Made by a program: the position numbers and the translations under genes. A stretch of DNA of 20,339 nt from IMG/VR virus record IMGVR_UViG_3300025872_000395, positions 1 to 20,339 of that record; one strand, written 5' to 3'. The notes under the pieces were generated by a model. It searched no databases. It worked only from the letters and a program-made list of their open reading frames with translations, and was not told the DNA's origin. Origin of the DNA: a virus. Positions 5,997 through 14,298 of the stretch are shown piece after piece. Position 1 is the stretch's first letter; every line of letters begins with the position of its first letter.

Positions 5997-6617
5997 TTAT
6001 TTGAGCTTCCGATAAACCGCGAAGCAGCTCTCAGCGAGGTCGTAACGAGCAACAAACTCGCAACGCTTCAGAACGAACTTGAGAGCGGTCTGAGTCGATT
6101 CCCAATTCACATCATCCATGACGATGTATCCGCCGACCTTGAGCTTTGGAAGCCAGTTCACGACATCGCTCGTAGACGGCCATTCGGCGTGGTTTGCATC
6201 GATGTGAACCATGTCCATGTCGGGCAGAGAACGGGACGCATCCCAGCTCGACATGCGGCAGTATTGGATGTGGCGGACAACCTTTGCGCGAACGGTGTGT
6301 CCGACGAACGATTCGTAGTGCTTGTCCAGATCGAGCGTTGCCCACCATTCCTGATTCGCTGCTGATTCGTCGTCGATGCAGTCCTCTTTCTTCCAAGAGT
6401 CGATGGCATAGACGGTTCCGCTGCCGTTCAGCTTGCAGGCGTAGGCCAAGGCGAGCGTTGATTTGCCCTCGAAGACACCGACTTCGGCAATCTTCTGAGG
6501 CTTGGTATCGAGGACGAGCTTCGCAATTTCGAAGCCTTTGCGTTGATCGCACCAGCCGCCCATCTTGGGAAACTGATCTGCGATGAATTGAGAGACGAGT
6601 TCTTCGTTCTGGCTCAT
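5997..6617 (-). CDS. SAM-dependent methyltransferase (class I, Methyltransf_24-like)
   Basis: A 206-residue protein that starts a few bases after the portal stop. The class I fold signature is clear: motif I IAEVGVFEGKSTLALAYA (residues 43-60), an acidic end of strand two (VYAIDSW, Asp73), MDMVHIDANHAE (134-145, with Asp140 and His143) and GGYIVMDDVNW (162-172). The pair HID.NH and MDDV is typical of enzymes that methylate hydroxyls of sugars or catechols with a bound metal, often found in glycan gene clusters. Here it is the first gene of the five-gene cassette inserted between portal and scaffold. Substrate is unknown; sugar O-methylation is the best inference from the GT25 neighbours. No N6-adenine or cytosine DNA-methyltransferase motif (DPPY, PCQ) is present. 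Confidence 0.8.
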   Translation of the reverse strand: MSQNEELVSQFIADQFPKMGGWCDQRKGFEIAKLVLDTKPQKIAEVGVFEGKSTLALAYACKLNGSGTVYAIDSWKKEDCIDDESAANQEWWATLDLDKHYESFVGHTVRAKVVRHIQYCRMSSWDASRSLPDMDMVHIDANHAEWPSTSDVVNWLPKLKVGGYIVMDDVNWESTQTALKFVLKRCEFVARYDLAESCFAVYRKLK

Positions 6618-6622
6618 AAATT

Positions 6623-8872
6623 TTAACCCTGACGCGCCAAGTTCGACTCAGCAGTTGCGTTCGCTCGTTGAATGTCCGCCGTCGTCTTCGCATTCCGGCG
6701 AGCCAAGTCGGCCATCGCCTTCGTGTTCTGACGCTGAATGTTGGCCATAGTCTCGGCGTTCTGACGAGCAATTTTCGACTGAACTTCCGCGTTGAGAACA
6801 GCGGTCTTCGGATCAACGCCCTGCTGAATCGCCATCGCCTGCTGCTGCTGCGCCATCGCCTGAGCTTGCTCCTGAATCAACTGACCAAGCTGCTCAATGG
6901 TCTGACTAAGCATCTGGAGCTGCTGCGCGTAGGCGTCAACCTGCGGACGGCGCGTCGGATCGGTGGACAGACGTTGCAGATGATCCTGAACGTGCTGACC
7001 GATGCCCTGAAGGAAGAGAACAATCTCCTGCGGATTGCCGCCCTGTTGGAGCGAAGCAGCAGCTTCGTTCGCAGCCGCCAGATGCGTGTCGATGTGGACG
7101 ATGTGATTTTGCGTGTCCGTGACGACCGCCATGTTGCCCTGGCGCAGCGACGAATGCTCAAGGACGGCCAGAGCGGTCTGATCCTGAACCTTCGAAGTCT
7201 GCAACTGGGTCGGCAGATACCGATCAACCATCTGCTGGCCAACCTGAGCGGCAATGTAGTCCTGCAAAAGGTTCACTTTGCCACCCTCGGGGAGCGAACC
7301 GAGCAAACCGAGGAGCGAACCGAGAAGCTGTTGCTTGGCGAACTGAGAACCTTGGCCAACCGTACGAGTCGCCTCGACGTAATCGATGTCGAGCATGGCT
7401 TGCTGCGGAACACCGCGCTCACGGCAACGGCGCTGGAACTCAATCGCGTCCTTATCCGAGCGGGTAATTGGATTCAGATTCGGATTCGAAGCGCGGCGAT
7501 ACCGTTCCTCAAAGAAAGAATCGAGCTGGGTGTAATACCGGCTTAGCTGCGTCTTACCGATTGCGGATTGTTGGGCAACAATCGCCTGAACTTCGGTGGC
7601 AGTACGGGGATTGCCCGACGGCTTGTTGAGCGTTTGGCGATACTGAGAGAGATTGCCTTGAAGAACATTTTCAAGGTCTTGATTGACCGCCATAGGAGCG
7701 TCCAGAACGCCAGCAATGTTCTGCTGAATGACTTCGTAGTCTGGCGGGAGTATCGCATACGGTCCTTGTTGAACGACGCTCGTTTTGCTGAGCGCATTGG
7801 GGTTGAGCGGACGGAACAGGATCTGGGTGCGAGCGAATGCGCTATCGACCATCGAGCAGCGCAGACGATTCTTCAGCTCCATCGCCTGAAGCATCTTGAT
7901 ACCCAAGCCTTTGACACCGTGATGCTCGCCATCACCACGGTCGTAATACATCGGATGAATCACCTGCTCCCACTTCTTGAAGCGACGGAGCTTGCGGTAC
8001 ATGAAGTCCTGGCTGTCACGCTCATCGATGATGGCGTGGCTGATCTGACCATCGAATTCCTTGTAGAAAACGTGGCACATCAGCACAACCTCGGAGCGAG
8101 CTGAGAACGTGATGTCGTTCGAACGAAGCTGGCGCTGGAAGAACTCCCAGTCGTACTGAACACCGGAACGATACGGCTCGGGCATCGCAGCACGGATACG
8201 CTCACGGACGTAATCGACGTTCCAGCCAGCGGCGCGAGCAGCCTCCTCGTCCTGAATCTTCTCAAACAGGTCATCGACACCCATGCGGGTGCGGACGCAG
8301 GCCACCTTCCAGTCGCTGACATTCGACTTGGTTCCATCGGGGACGAGAAGATCCGTCGCCATGATGGCTTTGCAGCGCCAGTTGGTGCTGTCTTCGAAGA
8401 TCAGCGGACCATCGCCAATGAGAACCATTTCACGCTGCGAGAGCTGGACGAGGTAATCGAAGTCCTTGTCGAGCTTCTGAAGCCGGTCGAACTCCTCGGT
8501 GATGATCTTCGACCATTCCTCCCGTTTATCCATGTCGTTGCCGTAAGCGGTACGGACATTCGCGTAGGTCGGAACCTCGGCGAACACATCATAGAAGGCT
8601 GACATGGCCAACGTGAGGAACGCTTCCGACTCGCGGAAGTTCACATTGGTTCGGAACGCCTGATTGTTACGACGTAGTTCGGCGGGGTTGTACGGAGGAT
8701 TGCCATCAACCAGACCGCGCAACTTGGCTCGCGTATTATTCCGAAGCTCGTCGGCCATGATGAGCTTCTGGAAGATTTCACGGGCCGATGCCGCGTCGGC
8801 TATGCGCGTCTCTGGCGCTTTACCGTCTTCGTTGAGGGTTTCAAGCGGCAGTTGGGCTATTGATCCGTACAT
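6623..8872 (-). CDS. Portal protein (head-tail connector)
   Basis: A 749-residue protein encoded after terminase and the Cys-rich gene. Portal proteins form the dodecameric ring at one capsid vertex through which DNA is packaged and ejected. Supporting features are the length (close to P22-type portals of about 725 residues), the N-terminal helical region, a central beta-rich part, the conserved-looking MVLIGDGPLIFED and a long region YEVIQQNIAGVLDAPMAVN with TATEVQAIVAQQSAIGKTQLSR (typical of the portal stem/clip helices). The C-terminus (from about residue 650) is Gln/Ala-rich and helical, ending in four 11-residue repeats. P22 portal has a C-terminal helical barrel in the same place, so the tail may form one. 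The start at ATG 8872 overlaps the upstream gene by 16 bases. Confidence 0.85.
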   Translation of the reverse strand: MYGSIAQLPLETLNEDGKAPETRIADAASAREIFQKLIMADELRNNTRAKLRGLVDGNPPYNPAELRRNNQAFRTNVNFRESEAFLTLAMSAFYDVFAEVPTYANVRTAYGNDMDKREEWSKIITEEFDRLQKLDKDFDYLVQLSQREMVLIGDGPLIFEDSTNWRCKAIMATDLLVPDGTKSNVSDWKVACVRTRMGVDDLFEKIQDEEAARAAGWNVDYVRERIRAAMPEPYRSGVQYDWEFFQRQLRSNDITFSARSEVVLMCHVFYKEFDGQISHAIIDERDSQDFMYRKLRRFKKWEQVIHPMYYDRGDGEHHGVKGLGIKMLQAMELKNRLRCSMVDSAFARTQILFRPLNPNALSKTSVVQQGPYAILPPDYEVIQQNIAGVLDAPMAVNQDLENVLQGNLSQYRQTLNKPSGNPRTATEVQAIVAQQSAIGKTQLSRYYTQLDSFFEERYRRASNPNLNPITRSDKDAIEFQRRCRERGVPQQAMLDIDYVEATRTVGQGSQFAKQQLLGSLLGLLGSLPEGGKVNLLQDYIAAQVGQQMVDRYLPTQLQTSKVQDQTALAVLEHSSLRQGNMAVVTDTQNHIVHIDTHLAAANEAAASLQQGGNPQEIVLFLQGIGQHVQDHLQRLSTDPTRRPQVDAYAQQLQMLSQTIEQLGQLIQEQAQAMAQQQQAMAIQQGVDPKTAVLNAEVQSKIARQNAETMANIQRQNTKAMADLARRNAKTTADIQRANATAESNLARQG
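6626..6772 (-). repeat. Four 11-residue repeats at the portal C-terminus
   Basis: Codons 701-749 of the portal gene encode IARQNAETMAN, IQRQNTKAMAD, LARRNAKTTAD and IQRANATAESN, then a partial LARQG. Each repeat starts with a hydrophobic residue, has Arg at position 3 and Asn at position 5. An 11-residue periodicity fits a right-handed (hendecad) coiled coil or helical barrel. Confidence 0.8.
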
Positions 8873-9486
8873 GGTCGTTTTTTCCAGCAGTGGGCCGGAA
8901 GGTTTTTGTTCTCTGTAGCGTCTGTAAATTTATGGAGCGTTTCAATGGGAAACCACACCATGCTCCTGATAAAGCAACCGCAAAATTCGCAGCTTTGCAG
9001 CGATTCGTCCAGAGGTGTGCTGCCGTGCTGAGAAAAAGTTTTTACCGCTTCTTTCAGCACCCGAGCGTTGCAGCCGGTGCATCCGAGCGGTTTACGGTTG
9101 TACATGCAGGTCGAGCAAATTGACGCCCTGCGCGTCGCCTCCGCTTGGCTCACCTTGCCTCCGCCAACGGTCAGCCCATGAAGCAAACTCATGCTGAACC
9201 GGATTACATCTCCAATCTGGAGCGATTTGCGGCCTTCCGGCTTTGGAATCTCCACCTCATTGAACATGCAGTCAGCCCCGTTACGACACGCATACTCGGT
9301 GATTAATGTGTCAAGATTGGGCGGGATGGGTATCGCGTTGGCCGTGTAATGGTTACGAACGAACTCATGGAGCTGCGGCCATGATCCGCCCATGATTTCA
9401 ATCCCAGTCTCGGGGACGCGGTAATGCCATCCGCCGGGGATGACCATGTGTTCGTTCAGGACTTTGTAACCCGTCTTTGCGCTCAT
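8857..9486 (-). CDS. Cys-rich, probable zinc-binding protein next to terminase
   Basis: A 209-residue protein whose ATG (9486) overlaps the terminase stop (ATGA). The C-terminal half has regularly spaced cysteines at 124, 127, 136, 139, 166, 169, 171, 200 and 206 (CSTC, CTGC, CEFCGC), enough for two zinc sites of ribbon type; two more lie at 67 and 73. The preceding segment VSQAEATRRASIC and the following CEFCGCFIRSMVWFPIE match a pattern I recall from uncharacterised phage proteins: R..iC..C..N then C..C.C.....v..P.e. The N-terminal half has the aromatic-rich MVIPGGWHYRVPETG. Its constant place between terminase and portal suggests a packaging or head-assembly role, but none is established. 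Confidence 0.65.
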   Translation of the reverse strand: MSAKTGYKVLNEHMVIPGGWHYRVPETGIEIMGGSWPQLHEFVRNHYTANAIPIPPNLDTLITEYACRNGADCMFNEVEIPKPEGRKSLQIGDVIRFSMSLLHGLTVGGGKVSQAEATRRASICSTCMYNRKPLGCTGCNARVLKEAVKTFSQHGSTPLDESLQSCEFCGCFIRSMVWFPIETLHKFTDATENKNLPAHCWKKRPCTDQ

Positions 9487-11159
9487 AAGTCGTCGTAATA
9501 GATCGAATCAGCGTCTCGAACGAGCTTTTCCCAGACTTTATCCATCTTGGTTGCTCGCGGTTCGAGAACAGCGGTTTTGCGGACTAGATCAAGCAAGACT
9601 ACAGCAGCGTCGGCCAAATCAGGCGATTTTCCGGTTCGCTGCTTCATCACGGTCTTGGATTCGACCGATATCTTCCGCTTGGAATCATCAAACATGCGCG
9701 AGCAGAACTCCTGCAATGTCTCGATGTCCACGCCTCCGACACGCTCTTCGATGACCCATTTCCGCATCGAGAACCAAAGTTCCGTCACCTTGCGGTCGTA
9801 TGCCTCATTGCATGGCCGACTATCCTCATCGCTGACCGGAATGGTTGACGGCGAGCCGCCGAACTCGACGCGGTGAACAACACCCCATTCGCGGGTCAGA
9901 ATGTCAGCCAAACCTCCACCCTCACCGCTTGAATCCAGAGCGAACTTGTCAGGCGGTATGCTTCGCTTGATGCACTCTTCTTTGACCCGATTGGCAATCT
10001 GGTAGTGAACCGGCTCGGTCAGCGCGGCATTTGGAGAGATTTGGACGACATCGCCAAAAAGTATGCTCAGCTTGTCATTTGCGGTGCCAACCTTGGCAAA
10101 GCGAAGGATACACCTGTCGCCGCCGAAACCAGGGTCGAGAGCTGCCACCTGCTCGACATTGGTCGTAAACGTCAACTTTCTTGTAGGTGTGTGCGTCTCG
10201 ATCAGTGATTCGGACAGCACCGTCTTGACCATACCATCCGGCGCCCAGAATCCGCGTGTGTACTTCCAGAACGTAGGGCTTTGCTCACCCTCATGTCGCA
10301 TAGCGGATAAAACCTGATCATGCGTTATGAGGTATGGATACTTGGTTCGCCCTTCGCTGATGTTCGGCGACTTCATGCCGTCGAACCGTCGGCACATGCC
10401 GCGTTCTGTCAGCCAATGCTGATCTTCAATCGTTACGCTCCTCCAACCCTTTGCCGGTGTGCAGAATCGTCCGTGCGGATCGTACTTCGAAGCGGGGTTT
10501 CCGATGACCAACATCTTGAATTCGCGGCAACCCTTGGAAAGGTTGGTACACGCCTCGAAAGCCGCCTCTGGCGTGTCAGTCGCTTCGTCGATGATGACCA
10601 TCACGCGTTCGGCATGGATACCCTGGATGTTGGCCACAGCCTTCGCCGTATTGCCTTCCGCGACAGCAATGGCCGATATTGAGTGTCTGTCGTCACCTTT
10701 AATGGCCTGAAGCGCCATCTTGGAATCGACCATGTTGCCGGGAAACCCACGCGACTTACGGACCAGATCCTGAAGATTGGCCCACATACGCTTACGGATC
10801 ATCTTCGCTGTCGTCGAGGTCAGGACAACGGTGGACTTGGAAGGATTGGCCAACCACCAGACGGTAGCGAAAAGAGTCGCTCCGAACGTCTTGCCGGATG
10901 CGCCGCAGCCAGCCCAGCCGACATAATCGTGTTCGCAGAGACTTTCGACCTGAGCTTCCAGCCACGGATTCCAGCTCAGCTTCGGCCAGAGCATCTTTGT
11001 GGCGTTCTGAAAATGCTCAAAAGTGCCTAAACCACCCTCGTTTGGCTGGAGTCGATTTCGGAATGCGTAAAGTTCCAGTTCTAGGTCTGGAATCTTGACG
11101 GGTGAACGTATCCCGTACTTATGCTGAATCAGTGGATGCTCGGACGCTTGCTCTGCCAT
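9483..11159 (-). CDS. terL: Terminase large subunit (DNA packaging ATPase/nuclease)
   Basis: The start is set at ATG 11159 (558 residues), which has AAGG eight bases upstream; the frame extends to 11225 but would run through the divergent gap into the opposing gene. The ATPase part has a Walker A variant GCGASGKT (residues 84-91), Walker B VMVIIDEAT (186-194, Asp191-Glu192) and a coupling-type motif LVIGNPA (217-223). The C-terminal RNase H-like nuclease shows three acidic sites: ALDPGFGGDR (Asp342), FALDSSGEGGG (Asp409) and SPDLADA (Asp514, Asp517). The enzyme cuts concatemeric phage DNA and pumps it through the portal into the prohead. No separate small-subunit gene is evident in the window. 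It opens the minus-strand head operon. All key residues seem intact. Confidence 0.93.
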   Translation of the reverse strand: MAEQASEHPLIQHKYGIRSPVKIPDLELELYAFRNRLQPNEGGLGTFEHFQNATKMLWPKLSWNPWLEAQVESLCEHDYVGWAGCGASGKTFGATLFATVWWLANPSKSTVVLTSTTAKMIRKRMWANLQDLVRKSRGFPGNMVDSKMALQAIKGDDRHSISAIAVAEGNTAKAVANIQGIHAERVMVIIDEATDTPEAAFEACTNLSKGCREFKMLVIGNPASKYDPHGRFCTPAKGWRSVTIEDQHWLTERGMCRRFDGMKSPNISEGRTKYPYLITHDQVLSAMRHEGEQSPTFWKYTRGFWAPDGMVKTVLSESLIETHTPTRKLTFTTNVEQVAALDPGFGGDRCILRFAKVGTANDKLSILFGDVVQISPNAALTEPVHYQIANRVKEECIKRSIPPDKFALDSSGEGGGLADILTREWGVVHRVEFGGSPSTIPVSDEDSRPCNEAYDRKVTELWFSMRKWVIEERVGGVDIETLQEFCSRMFDDSKRKISVESKTVMKQRTGKSPDLADAAVVLLDLVRKTAVLEPRATKMDKVWEKLVRDADSIYYDDL

Positions 11160-11213
11160 AGTTTGGCCTTGCAATAGTTCACTCTGGACTTGACCGTCTG
11201 GCAAAGGAAAAAT
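11160..11213. promoter_or_regulatory. Divergent intergenic gap between head and tail operons
   Basis: Only 54 bases separate the start codons of terminase (minus) and the tail fibre (plus). These genes head two long divergent operons, so start signals for both must lie here or within the flanking coding sequence. Ribosome sites are visible: AAAGGAAA for the fibre and AAGG for terminase. No convincing pair of sigma70 -35/-10 boxes was found in either direction, which would fit a phage-specific or activator-dependent promoter. Confidence 0.4.
11203..11210 (+). promoter_or_regulatory. Ribosome binding site of the tail fibre gene
   Basis: AAAGGAAA ends three bases before ATG 11214, with its GG about five to seven bases away. 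It supports the 11214 start over the upstream in-frame codon at 11190, which has no such site. Confidence 0.6.
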
Positions 11214-12419
11214 ATGCCGTCGCAACTTGTTTCTTCATCCGGCTGTTGCCAGCCTTGCGACTCCGAGCCGGTTGTCGTGAATATCCCCGGCCCTCAAGGT
11301 CCGGCTGGAACCAACGGCACGAATGGCACGAACGGAATCAATTCGTTCACCTACACGACCGCTCCGTTCTTCGTCCCGGCACTCGGTTCGAGCGTCTACG
11401 TTTACGTCGATAACACCGATTTCTTGCCAGAATCCGTCGCTGGCCAGTTCTTCGTATCGGTTCAGGGTCTTGGGTACATGCAGGTTACGTCGGTTGACGG
11501 TCTGCGCCTGACGCTCCAAAACCCCGCTGCTGGAGTCCTGGGAATTGCCAATGCTGTTCCGACTACGCTGATTCCGACTGGTTCGCTTATCACGCTTGCC
11601 GGTGCGATTGGGGCGACTGGCGCTCCCGGCGTATCTGGTGGCGCTCCGGTTGGAGCGACGTACATTTGCCGCACTTCGGATGCGACTCTGACGAGCGAGA
11701 CTGCTCTTGATTCTCTGTCTGCTGGCTACATCAAGACTCAAGGATCGAGCGGTTTTGGTGCTGTTTCGACGGTTTCCACGATTCCGATTGCTGATGTCAC
11801 CGGAACGGTTCCGGTTGCGAAGGGTGGCACGAACCTGACGACTGCTCCGTTGAACAAGATTCCGGTGGGCGATGGTTCGACCTACCTCCAGAAAGAGATT
11901 GTCGGAACGCTTCCGATTGTCGTTACGAACAGCGCGGGAAACATCACGCTGTCGGCTCCGTCGATTGTTCCATTCAGCTACGTCACGTTTACGCGCAGAG
12001 TTACCGGAATCGGTGCTGCAAATGCCCCGCTGCTGGTTGGCGCTACGACCACGAATCCGTTCAGCCTGACAACTTATCCGCTGGCATCGTACGCCGGAGT
12101 TGATACGGCATCTGGATTCAATGCGACACTCGGACGGTTTACCGTTCCATTTACCGGATACTACACGATTGACGTTTTGCTCAATCTTGACGCGGTAACA
12201 ACCACCGCGTCGGTCAGGGTTTTCATTAGGAAAACCGGCTCCGACATCATCGCGTCGTTTCCGTTCAACGTGACAAGTTCTGGGTTTCAGCCGATATCAA
12301 TGAACTACATTGATAACGCGACTTCAGTGTCAAACTACTACGAGGTTTTTATCAGCACCACGCACGATATTTACGTCGATCAAGGCTCCTCGTTCTCTGT
12401 TCAGCGGATTCAGGCTTAA
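11214..12419 (+). CDS. Collagen-like tail fibre protein with C1q-like C-terminus
   Basis: A 401-residue protein starting MPSQLVSSSGCCQPC. The N-terminal CCQPC is followed by six Gly-X-Y triplets (GPQ GPA GTN GTN GTN GIN, residues 26-43) and, after a beta domain, a second short run GAI GAT GAP GVS (130-141). The middle holds VTGTVPVAKGGTNLTT, a motif common in phage tail-fibre repeats. The last ~140 residues look like a C1q/TNF-type trimeric beta-sandwich (ASGFNATLGRFTVPFTGYYTI). Collagen-like stalk plus C1q-like head is a known design for trimeric adhesins, including phage fibres, and suits receptor binding. It heads the plus-strand tail operon. The X and Y positions have Asn and Thr but no Lys. 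Confidence 0.75.
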   Translation: MPSQLVSSSGCCQPCDSEPVVVNIPGPQGPAGTNGTNGTNGINSFTYTTAPFFVPALGSSVYVYVDNTDFLPESVAGQFFVSVQGLGYMQVTSVDGLRLTLQNPAAGVLGIANAVPTTLIPTGSLITLAGAIGATGAPGVSGGAPVGATYICRTSDATLTSETALDSLSAGYIKTQGSSGFGAVSTVSTIPIADVTGTVPVAKGGTNLTTAPLNKIPVGDGSTYLQKEIVGTLPIVVTNSAGNITLSAPSIVPFSYVTFTRRVTGIGAANAPLLVGATTTNPFSLTTYPLASYAGVDTASGFNATLGRFTVPFTGYYTIDVLLNLDAVTTTASVRVFIRKTGSDIIASFPFNVTSSGFQPISMNYIDNATSVSNYYEVFISTTHDIYVDQGSSFSVQRIQA

Positions 12420-12422
12420 ACC

Positions 12423-14291
12423 ATGAGCGAACGCGCACCACGGAGGTACACGGACGGATCTGTCACCTTTGAGGGTGGCATCGATTCCGGCGTGATGCCG
12501 TCGGAAGTGGACAAGAATCAGGTGGCGTTCGCGGTCAATGCCAGCTTCCGGCAAAGCTACGTCTCTCCTCGCCCCGGTTTTGTTCAGAAAGATTACGACC
12601 TGTGCGTCACCATCACGGCTGACAACGATCAGATTACCGCTGATCAGACGAATGTGACAGCGGATGGCTGGTCGGAAGAATGCTACGGCCCTCAGTCGCT
12701 GACTGGCACATTCCAATGTGCGCTTCCCTACATCGCCGACGATGGACGCACGTTCATCCTGATGCTGATCAGCGGTAACGTCTGGCTGTACGACACGGAG
12801 CAGAACAAGGCTCAGAACCTGACGGTTTCACCGGATCTTGAGAACCCGTCGAACCTGCTTGATGGCTGGATGGTTCAGGCTGAGAACTTCGTCGTCATTC
12901 AAGATGGGTTCAGCAAGCCGTTGATCTTCAACGGAACGAATCTGCGCCGTGCTACGGATGACGAAATCAAGTGCGGCAGAATGATGGCCTACGTCAATGG
13001 CCGCATCTGGTACGCGCTGCCGAATGGATTCTCATTCCGTGCGACTGACATCGTTTATGGAGATGGAACGCGAGCCAGTGTTCTCAAAGAAACCGAGAAC
13101 ACCTTCCTCAATGAAGGCGGCGACTTTGCGGTTCCGTCGGATTCAGGAGGTATCACGGCAATGGCCGTCCCAGGGAATCCAGATACGTCGCTTGGGCAAG
13201 GGCCGCTTCTAGTCTTCACGCCTCGTTACGTTTTCAGCGTAAACGCTCCTGTTGATCGTGAGGTTTGGAAGAACCTGAACTATCCGATTCAGGCCATCAG
13301 CTTGCTTACGAGCGGTGCGCTTGGTTCTCGGTCGGCCATCACTGTCAATGGCGATGTATTCTACCGCGCTGTCGATGGCGTTCGCTCCTTTATCATCGCT
13401 CGTCGCTCGTTCAATGACTGGGGAAATACACCCATCAGCAACGAGATTCTGAACATTGCCGAGAACGATCAGACTAATCTGCTGTGGGCCAGCTCTGCGG
13501 TCGTGTTCGACAACCGTCTGCTGATGACTGGCCAACCTCGGTACAATGCCGAGGGCGTCATTCACAAAGCGCTGATGGTCTTGGACTTCGACCTGATTAC
13601 GTCGCTGCGGAAGAAGTTTCCTCCGGCTTGGGCTGGAATCTGGACCGGCCTGAATGTGTTGCAGCTCGTCAAGACCGAGAACGCTTACGGTGACAGGTGC
13701 TTCTCAATCGCTCGCGGATCGGACGACACGATTCAAATCTGGGAGATTACGAAGGGCGACAAGTTCGATAACAACATCACTGACGGTAAGAAGGAAATCG
13801 AATGGATGGTGCAGACTCGCGCCTACAACTTCGAGGTTCCTTTCGGACTGAAGCGGCTCGATTCCGGCGACTTGTTCATTGACTCGCTTGAGGGTGATGT
13901 TTCGTTCAACGTCACCTATCGGCCAGATCAGTATCCTGGCTGGATCGAGTGGATCGACTTCTCCGAATGCGCGACGACGACGCAGTGCTTGGATCTGTGT
14001 CCGCTAACAAACTTCAAGCCGCAGTATCGCCCGAAGATGCGTTTTCCGACGCCTTCGGATGCGCCGTGCAATGAGACGATCAGCACACCGGCTCGGAATC
14101 TCTACGAGGTTCAGGTCATGCTGAACATCATTGGGTATTGCCGGATAAAGAGTATTCGCGTTCACGCCTACGATGTTCAGGAGCCGAGTGTCGGTGAATG
14201 CCGGACGGTGTATCCGGCCTGCACTCCGCTTGATGTCTGCGATATCAATCCGCTGACCTACACATCGGAATCGGTTAATCCTCTCGCATAA
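12423..14291 (+). CDS. Large virion structural protein, tail nozzle-like
   Basis: A 622-residue protein starting three bases after the fibre gene. The N-terminus (VTFEGGIDSGVMPSEVDKNQ, then AFAVNASFRQSYVSPRPGFV) resembles the opening of short-tail tube proteins, where a GG...P..v...q...N....v..RPG pattern is found. A later stretch (LLVFTPRYVFSV, ITVNGDVFYRAVDGVRSF) is typical of beta-propeller tail-accessory proteins such as P22 gp10 and T7 gp12. Such proteins form the lower tail tube or nozzle. The last ~120 residues are cysteine-rich (SECATTTQCLDLC, CNETIS, GYCRI, GECRTVYPACTPLDVCDI), unusual for this family and possibly a metal- or disulfide-stabilised module. The family link is by remembered pattern only. 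Confidence 0.55.
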   Translation: MSERAPRRYTDGSVTFEGGIDSGVMPSEVDKNQVAFAVNASFRQSYVSPRPGFVQKDYDLCVTITADNDQITADQTNVTADGWSEECYGPQSLTGTFQCALPYIADDGRTFILMLISGNVWLYDTEQNKAQNLTVSPDLENPSNLLDGWMVQAENFVVIQDGFSKPLIFNGTNLRRATDDEIKCGRMMAYVNGRIWYALPNGFSFRATDIVYGDGTRASVLKETENTFLNEGGDFAVPSDSGGITAMAVPGNPDTSLGQGPLLVFTPRYVFSVNAPVDREVWKNLNYPIQAISLLTSGALGSRSAITVNGDVFYRAVDGVRSFIIARRSFNDWGNTPISNEILNIAENDQTNLLWASSAVVFDNRLLMTGQPRYNAEGVIHKALMVLDFDLITSLRKKFPPAWAGIWTGLNVLQLVKTENAYGDRCFSIARGSDDTIQIWEITKGDKFDNNITDGKKEIEWMVQTRAYNFEVPFGLKRLDSGDLFIDSLEGDVSFNVTYRPDQYPGWIEWIDFSECATTTQCLDLCPLTNFKPQYRPKMRFPTPSDAPCNETISTPARNLYEVQVMLNIIGYCRIKSIRVHAYDVQEPSVGECRTVYPACTPLDVCDINPLTYTSESVNPLA

Positions 14292-14298
14292 CAAAGAT

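Noticed and set aside
5990-6055. N-terminal extension of the first GT25 gene to ATG 6055
   Set aside because: It would add 22 residues inside the upstream methyltransferase that do not fit the GT25 N-terminus; GTG 5989 lies just after the upstream stop.
6668-7546. 292-residue open frame antisense to the portal gene
   Set aside because: It mirrors the Gln/Ala-rich portal C-terminus, giving a Leu/Arg/Asn-rich low-complexity product without domain or ribosome site; the portal frame on the other strand is clearly the real gene.
11160-11225. Longer terminase start at 11225
   Set aside because: The added residues come from the divergent gap and the start of the opposing fibre gene; ATG 11159 has a ribosome site and gives a normal terminase N-terminus.
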